A stretch of DNA of 41,767 bases, taken from assembly GCA_964473745.1 (NCBI GenBank), contig CAYYQE010000012.1:1-41767 (forward strand). The letters are read 5' to 3'. The notes beneath the pieces are model-generated. The model did not search any database, was not told where the DNA came from, and worked only from the letters and a program-made list of their open reading frames with translations. The position numbers and the translations under genes are program-made. Positions 38,049-41,767 of this stretch are shown in pieces; within the stretch, counting starts at the first letter, position 1, and each line of letters begins with the position of its first letter. Source of the stretch: JABJMC01 sp964473745 (lineage in GTDB: Bacteria > Patescibacteriota > Gracilibacteria > UBA1369 > UBA12473).

Positions 38049-38719
38049 TAGAATTCGTAGTTAAAATATTCAATGTCTTTGTGAAAAATTTCTTCTACTT
38101 TGGCTTTGGTCTCTTCGTCATAATATTCTTGATAGGGCTTATGTTTAGTGGTATTAGTTTTTGGTAGTGGAGCTTCTACACCAATTTTTTTGCAAACTTT
38201 AGCAAAGTCTGATTCAAGATTTTCAAAGCGTCCAACAAAGTCAACAAGTAGATTGTCATTGTTATCCATTATGAAATCGTATTGTGGGCATAAAAACATA
38301 AATTGAGGATAGCGTCCTACTTTAGCACTTTTTACAAAATTGTAAAGGGAAGTATTTTCGTTTACTCCCCATATTTCGTGTAGGTCTTTTCTTCTCTGAG
38401 TTATGTAACTGTATAAGGAGACAACCACATCCCAAGGATTCCGAACAAATGCAAACTTAAAGTACGAATCCCATATTTTTTTTTGATATCTTTCTTTTAT
38501 TTGAGCGGCAGTTAAATGTTGAAGGCAGGTCATTTCGCTATCCAAACCTTTAATAGAGTTTAATAGCATCCCACCGATGTTTTTGTAGTAAGTGCCTTCT
38601 TTATCCTCAAAACCATAAAGTTCGTTGTCTTTTTGCAGGTTTAGGGCTTTTTCAATGCTGTCGCCAGCCGTTTTTACAATATGAACAAATATAAATTTTT
38701 TATCGTGGGATATTGGCAT
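38048..38719 (-). CDS. Sulfotransferase family protein (Sulfotransfer_2-like)
   Basis: A 223-residue protein with the PAPS-binding signatures of carbohydrate sulfotransferases: FVHIVKTAGDSI at 11-22 is the 5'-phosphosulfate loop (K-T-A-G in place of the more usual K-T-G-G/A-S), and FAFVRNPWDVVVS at 89-101 is the 3'-phosphate-binding strand with R93. NFVKSAKVGRYPQFMFLCPQYDFI and DFVGRFENLESDF are also typical of the family. The substrate is probably a glycan made by the adjacent glycosyltransferase, with whose gene it shares a TAATG overlap. The start ATG lies 92 nt from a divergently transcribed second sulfotransferase gene. Confidence 0.85.
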   Translation of the reverse strand: MPISHDKKFIFVHIVKTAGDSIEKALNLQKDNELYGFEDKEGTYYKNIGGMLLNSIKGLDSEMTCLQHLTAAQIKERYQKKIWDSYFKFAFVRNPWDVVVSLYSYITQRRKDLHEIWGVNENTSLYNFVKSAKVGRYPQFMFLCPQYDFIMDNNDNLLVDFVGRFENLESDFAKVCKKIGVEAPLPKTNTTKHKPYQEYYDEETKAKVEEIFHKDIEYFNYEF

Positions 38720-38798
38720 GGCTTATATTAAGGGAATCTGATTTTTACATATTTTGAAGGTCCAGTCTATTGATAATCTGTAAATAGGCGCAGTCATG

Positions 38799-38804
38799 TA
38801 TAAT
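38799..38804 (+). promoter_or_regulatory. -10 element of the plus-strand sulfotransferase, leaderless type
   Basis: A consensus TATAAT (38799-38804) lies 7 bp before the ATG at 38812, which would place the transcription start at the start codon. No convincing -35 box is found 16-18 bp upstream; a TTGATA at 38770-38775 is too far away. Confidence 0.45.
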
Positions 38805-38811
38805 GTGATAT

Positions 38812-39594
38812 ATGAAGTTTTCGTTAAATCTTTTTTTCAAATTAGGGAGTTATCCGGACTATCTTATTATTGGTGCCCAAAAAGGAGGGACAACATCTTT
38901 GCAAAAATATTTAGAACAACATCCATCAGTTTTAGCTCCTTTAAGGAAAGAAATTCATTTTTTTGATAAAAAATATGAGAAGGGTTTGCGATGGTATAAG
39001 ACTTGTTTTCCTGTTTTTAAATTTTTGCGAAGGAAAATAGTAGGAGAAGCGAGTCCTTACTATATTTATCATCCGTCGGTAGCTAAAAGAGTTTTTGAAT
39101 CAATTCCAAATTCAAAAATAATTATTTTGCTTCGAGATCCCGTACAAAGAGCAATTTCTCATTATAAAATGGAGTTTAATAGAGGGAATGAATCTCTTTC
39201 ATTTGAAGAAGCCATAAAAAAAGAACCCAAACGGCTCAAAGATGAATATAAAAAAATAGAAAGTGGCCAAAATAGCTGGGAACATCAGTATCATTCTTAT
39301 TTAGATCGAGGAAAATATATTAATCAGTTAAAAATTTGGTTTAAATATTTTGATAAAGACAAAATTTTAATTGTAAAAAGTGAGGACTTGTTATCTAACA
39401 CTCAATTTGAATTAGAGAAAATTTTTAAGTTTTTAGGAATAAAGGACTATAAATTGCCTAGGATTAGTTTGTATAATGAAGGGCAAAAAAATATTGGAAT
39501 TCAAGAAGAAACGGAAAAAGATTTATATAGTTTTTTTGATGGATATAACAAGAATTTGTATAAATTTTTGGATAGAGATTTTGGTTGGCGTTAG
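38812..39594 (+). CDS. Sulfotransferase (Sulfotransfer_1 / heparan-type)
   Basis: The only complete plus-strand gene. The 260-residue protein shows the classic Golgi-type sulfotransferase motifs: DYLIIGAQKGGTTSLQKYL (16-34) for the 5'-phosphosulfate loop, RKEIHFFD (45-52) with the candidate catalytic acid E47, and KIIILLRDPVQRAISHY (102-118) for the 3'-phosphate site. It differs from the neighbouring sulfotransferase in family type. It has no signal peptide, so it should act in the cytoplasm on nucleotide- or lipid-linked sugars. Stop is TAG; it converges on wzt with only 2 bp between the stops. It is AT-rich and lysine-rich compared with the ribosomal genes, which may indicate transfer. Confidence 0.9.
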   Translation: MKFSLNLFFKLGSYPDYLIIGAQKGGTTSLQKYLEQHPSVLAPLRKEIHFFDKKYEKGLRWYKTCFPVFKFLRRKIVGEASPYYIYHPSVAKRVFESIPNSKIIILLRDPVQRAISHYKMEFNRGNESLSFEEAIKKEPKRLKDEYKKIESGQNSWEHQYHSYLDRGKYINQLKIWFKYFDKDKILIVKSEDLLSNTQFELEKIFKFLGIKDYKLPRISLYNEGQKNIGIQEETEKDLYSFFDGYNKNLYKFLDRDFGWR

Positions 39595-39596
39595 TT

Positions 39597-40784
39597 TTAG
39601 GAAATATTAATAGAATGCGGTAAATCTAAGCAGCTGTAAGCCTCTTTTTCTTTACTGATAGAGAAAGTTGTAAATTTTTCCTGGCAATCATAAGCTAATT
39701 TTGTTTTGCGATTGGCTACTGAGCAGGTGATGTGGTATTCGCCGGAAGGGAAAATATTTGGAATTTCATATCCGACCATGGCTTTTTCTTTTGAACGATA
39801 AGTAGGCGCTTTTTCAGCTCTAGTATTTGTGGCAAATTGAAGCGCCCCTTCTTCATTGTAAATTTTGATTTCGAAAACTGGATTAGAAACAGCTGCATGG
39901 CAAGTGTGCGAAACTTTTATGTGAATGCTTTTGTCTTCTTTGGTTAAAACATAGGAAGGCAAAATGCAGTTATCGATCGTAATTTCGCCGGATCCCCAAT
40001 GTTTGTTGGTTTGGTGAGTTTTGTTTTTTTCTTCTAAATCTTTTTCGTCTTTTTTTAAGCCGTCTTTTTTGTAGGCTTGTATTACGCGATCGGGTGAGCC
40101 AATTACCTTTGGGTTTCCCTTGTCTAAATAAATTACTTTATCGGAAAATTTTTCGATGTCAGCCATATTGTGAGAAACCAAAATAATAGTTTTTCCTTCT
40201 TGTTTTAATTGTTTGAAAATACGGAAACATTTTTGTTTGAATTGAGCATCTCCAACAGCTAAGACCTCATCCATGAGCAGAATATCGGCGTCTACTTGAA
40301 TGGCGACTGAAAAAGCAAGACGCACAAACATCCCGGAAGAGTAGTTTTTAACTTTCATGTCCATGAATTTTTCAAGCTCGGAAAAAGCGACAATGTCAGG
40401 ATAACGAGCATCGATTTGTTCTTTGGTTAAGCCGAGTACCGTGGCATTTAAATAAACATTTTCTTTACCAGAGAGTTCTCGGTTAAATCCGACTCCAAGT
40501 TCTAAAAAAGGAGAGATTTCTCCATGCGTTTTGATGGATCCTTTCGTGGGGTAATATATGCCGGCTAGTAGTTTCAAGAGAGTACTTTTGCCGCTACCAT
40601 TGGCTCCAATAACTCCAATAAAATCACCTTTATCAATGGTGAAAGACAGATCATGTAAAGCATCAAAAGTTTCGTAAGTGGTTTTTTTGAAAAGTCCAGT
40701 AAAGTGCTCTTTTAAAGTATCTCTTTTTTCGTGAGGAAGTTCGAATGTCTTGTATAAATTTTTAACAACAATAGCGTGAGACAT
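39597..40784 (-). CDS. wzt: Polysaccharide ABC exporter ATP-binding protein with Wzt-type C-terminal domain
   Basis: ATPase of an O-antigen/teichoic-acid-type exporter. The 395 residues have Walker A GANGSGKST (60-68), the signature YSSGMFVRLA (148-157), Walker B DILLMDE (167-173) and the switch histidine in VSHN (H205). The 45-residue stretch after Walker A, with GEISPFLELGVGFNRELSGKENVYLN, is typical of the polysaccharide exporter subfamily. Residues about 260-390 form an added beta-sandwich domain like the Wzt carbohydrate-binding domain, which reads the end modification of the glycan in E. coli O8/O9a. It follows wzm with a 2-nt gap. Confidence 0.93.
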   Translation of the reverse strand: MSHAIVVKNLYKTFELPHEKRDTLKEHFTGLFKKTTYETFDALHDLSFTIDKGDFIGVIGANGSGKSTLLKLLAGIYYPTKGSIKTHGEISPFLELGVGFNRELSGKENVYLNATVLGLTKEQIDARYPDIVAFSELEKFMDMKVKNYSSGMFVRLAFSVAIQVDADILLMDEVLAVGDAQFKQKCFRIFKQLKQEGKTIILVSHNMADIEKFSDKVIYLDKGNPKVIGSPDRVIQAYKKDGLKKDEKDLEEKNKTHQTNKHWGSGEITIDNCILPSYVLTKEDKSIHIKVSHTCHAAVSNPVFEIKIYNEEGALQFATNTRAEKAPTYRSKEKAMVGYEIPNIFPSGEYHITCSVANRKTKLAYDCQEKFTTFSISKEKEAYSCLDLPHSINIS

Positions 40785-40786
40785 AT

Positions 40787-41563
40787 TTACATGTGTTCAA
40801 TTAAATTCTTGTTGAAACGTTTAAAAATGAGATATCCGAATAATACGATTGCTAGGCTAAAACATAGAATTATGAGGTTGTCTTTAAGGGGAGGGATTTG
40901 GCCATCCAGGAAAATACTACGGGAATGTTGGATGATTCGTGTTAGGGGATTTAAATAAAAATAGTGATGGTATTCAGCCGGGATAATATCTATTGTGTAA
41001 AAAATAGGAGTAAGCCAAAAGCCCATTCTTAGGACGATGGCCCAAATGTGTTTTAAATCGCGAAATCGGACGTATAGCACTGATAAAGCAAGGGAAGTCC
41101 CTAAAATAACAAAGTAAACAGTAATTAAATAGAAAGGGAAAAACAGCATAGATGGGGCAAAGCTCATGCCGCTTACCACCACAAAAACAAGGAAAACAAG
41201 AAAATTAAGAACAAAGGTCATTAAGGCGCTAATACTGGATGAAATCACAATTAGAATTCGGGGGAAATGAACTTTTGAAACTAAATTGGATTTGTTTTTT
41301 ATAGAAGCTAAACCAAAATTAGTGGCTTCACTAAAAAATCCCCAAATAATAATCCCGAGTAAAAGATATATCTGAAAATGTTCGATAGAAGATACTCTAA
41401 GAATTTTGGATACGGTGTAAAGCACTCCAAAAATCATTAGTGGCTTGATGAGTGACCAAAAATATCCAAGCAAAGAACCATGATAGCGAAGTTTGAAATC
41501 GGTCTTAGCGATGGTTTTGGTAATATTAAAGTAATATTGCCATTTGGTTTGTTTGTTGGCCAT
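40787..41563 (-). CDS. wzm: Polysaccharide ABC exporter permease
   Basis: Membrane subunit of the glycan exporter. The 258 residues have six hydrophobic segments and an ABC2-type fold. The start KWQYYFNITKTIAKTDFKLRYHGSLLGYFWSLIKPLMIFGVLYTV (about residues 7-50) is highly typical of Wzm/TagG proteins, as is ILFRDLKHIWAIVLRMGFWLTPIFY-like sequence in the second half (RFRDLKHIWAIVLRMGFWLTPIFYTIDIIP). It exports the lipid-linked polysaccharide with wzt, its immediate downstream partner. Confidence 0.93.
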   Translation of the reverse strand: MANKQTKWQYYFNITKTIAKTDFKLRYHGSLLGYFWSLIKPLMIFGVLYTVSKILRVSSIEHFQIYLLLGIIIWGFFSEATNFGLASIKNKSNLVSKVHFPRILIVISSSISALMTFVLNFLVFLVFVVVSGMSFAPSMLFFPFYLITVYFVILGTSLALSVLYVRFRDLKHIWAIVLRMGFWLTPIFYTIDIIPAEYHHYFYLNPLTRIIQHSRSIFLDGQIPPLKDNLIILCFSLAIVLFGYLIFKRFNKNLIEHM

Positions 41564-41607
41564 GCATTAAGTTTTTAAGCTTAAAGAGTATAGTATTTAA
41601 AGGGGAT

Positions 41608-41613
41608 ATTATA
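41608..41613 (-). promoter_or_regulatory. Possible -10 box upstream of wzm
   Basis: A consensus TATAAT on the minus strand (41608-41613), 45 nt before the wzm start. I see no matching -35 box; a second candidate TATACT lies at 41587-41592. The evidence is therefore weak. Confidence 0.3.
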
Positions 41614-41710
41614 AAGTGATTCTTGGAAACGCTGCGTTTGGCACCATGTTTCAATTGCAATGGTTTTGGAAACAGGGAATAATGACCCACGGTTGAATTA
41701 ATATTTTTGT

Positions 41711-41767
41711 ATGAAATTGGGTGCTATTAAATCAATGTTTTGGGTTAAAGAATTTGGTGTTTTGTTG
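41711..41767 (+). CDS. Possible start of a plus-strand gene cut by the right edge
   Basis: From the ATG at 41711 the frame stays open to the edge (19 codons, MKLGAIKSMFWVKEFGVLL), and a TAATAT sequence lies 6 bp before the ATG, as in other apparently leaderless genes of this window. Nineteen codons are too few to be sure, and no function can be assigned. The stretch 41564-41710 otherwise holds only the candidate wzm promoter. Confidence 0.35.
   Translation, partial: MKLGAIKSMFWVKEFGVLL

Noticed and set aside
1..41767. UGA read as glycine (code 25), because TGA is absent as a stop.
   Set aside because: All core genes have full normal length with no in-frame TGA, whereas recoded genomes use TGA often inside genes.
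1..41767. tRNA or rRNA genes in the gaps.
   Set aside because: No gap over about 100 nt shows a cloverleaf pattern; the larger gaps are explained by promoters, leaders, terminators and the structured elements.

Overview
This window looks like the core information-processing region of a Candidate Phyla Radiation (Patescibacteria) genome. The evidence is indirect. Intergenic gaps are short. The ribosomal protein L30 gene (rpmD) is missing from its usual place between rpsE and rplO, an absence reported across CPR bacteria. Recognisable Shine-Dalgarno sequences are almost absent. None of the 51 complete genes ends in TGA (45 TAA, 6 TAG). The coding frames are nevertheless intact under the standard code, so UGA is not read as glycine here as it is in Gracilibacteria/Absconditabacteria. 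A lineage near Peregrinibacteria is possible but is only a guess.

Layout, read along the minus strand from right to left. (1) 41767-33737: a surface-polysaccharide block with the ABC exporter pair wzm/wzt, two different sulfotransferases (one on the plus strand), a 1004-residue protein joining a coiled coil to two glycosyltransferase domains, then serS. (2) 33645-32899: a TIM-barrel sugar isomerase-like protein with its own promoter. (3) 32727-23782: rpoB-ssb-rpoC, then rpsL-rpsG. (4) 23702-18682: a lipoprotein, fusA, tuf, a small membrane protein and a phospholipid-scramblase homologue. (5) 18681-5447: a promoter and attenuator-like leader, then rpsJ and the S10/spc series rplC-rplD-rplW-rplB-rpsS-rplV-rpsC-rplP-rpmC-rpsQ-rplN-rplX-rplE-rpsN-rpsH-rplF-rplR-rpsE-rplO-secY-adk-map, closed by a pseudopilin gene and a terminator. 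(6) 5330-2: a promoter, then infA-rpmJ-rpsM-rpsK-rpsD-rpoA-rplQ-rplM-rpsI-trmD and the start of a P-type ATPase.

The gene order is the textbook str-S10-spc-alpha series, but foreign-looking genes sit at its conserved joints: ssb between rpoB and rpoC, a lipoprotein between rpsG and fusA, a membrane protein and scramblase between tuf and rpsJ, and a pseudopilin between map and infA. Most of these are envelope proteins.

The least expected signals are non-coding. Two copies of a ~90-nt three-hairpin element, with compensatory base changes between copies, lie just upstream of rplN and of rpsH. The leader of rpsJ can form mutually exclusive terminator and antiterminator hairpins. A TAACC(Y)T motif recurs just upstream of start codons where a Shine-Dalgarno sequence would be expected. 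Several translation and DNA-binding proteins (S5, S10, L22, IF-1, SSB) carry low-complexity charged tails. No tRNA, rRNA, CRISPR array or insertion sequence was seen.
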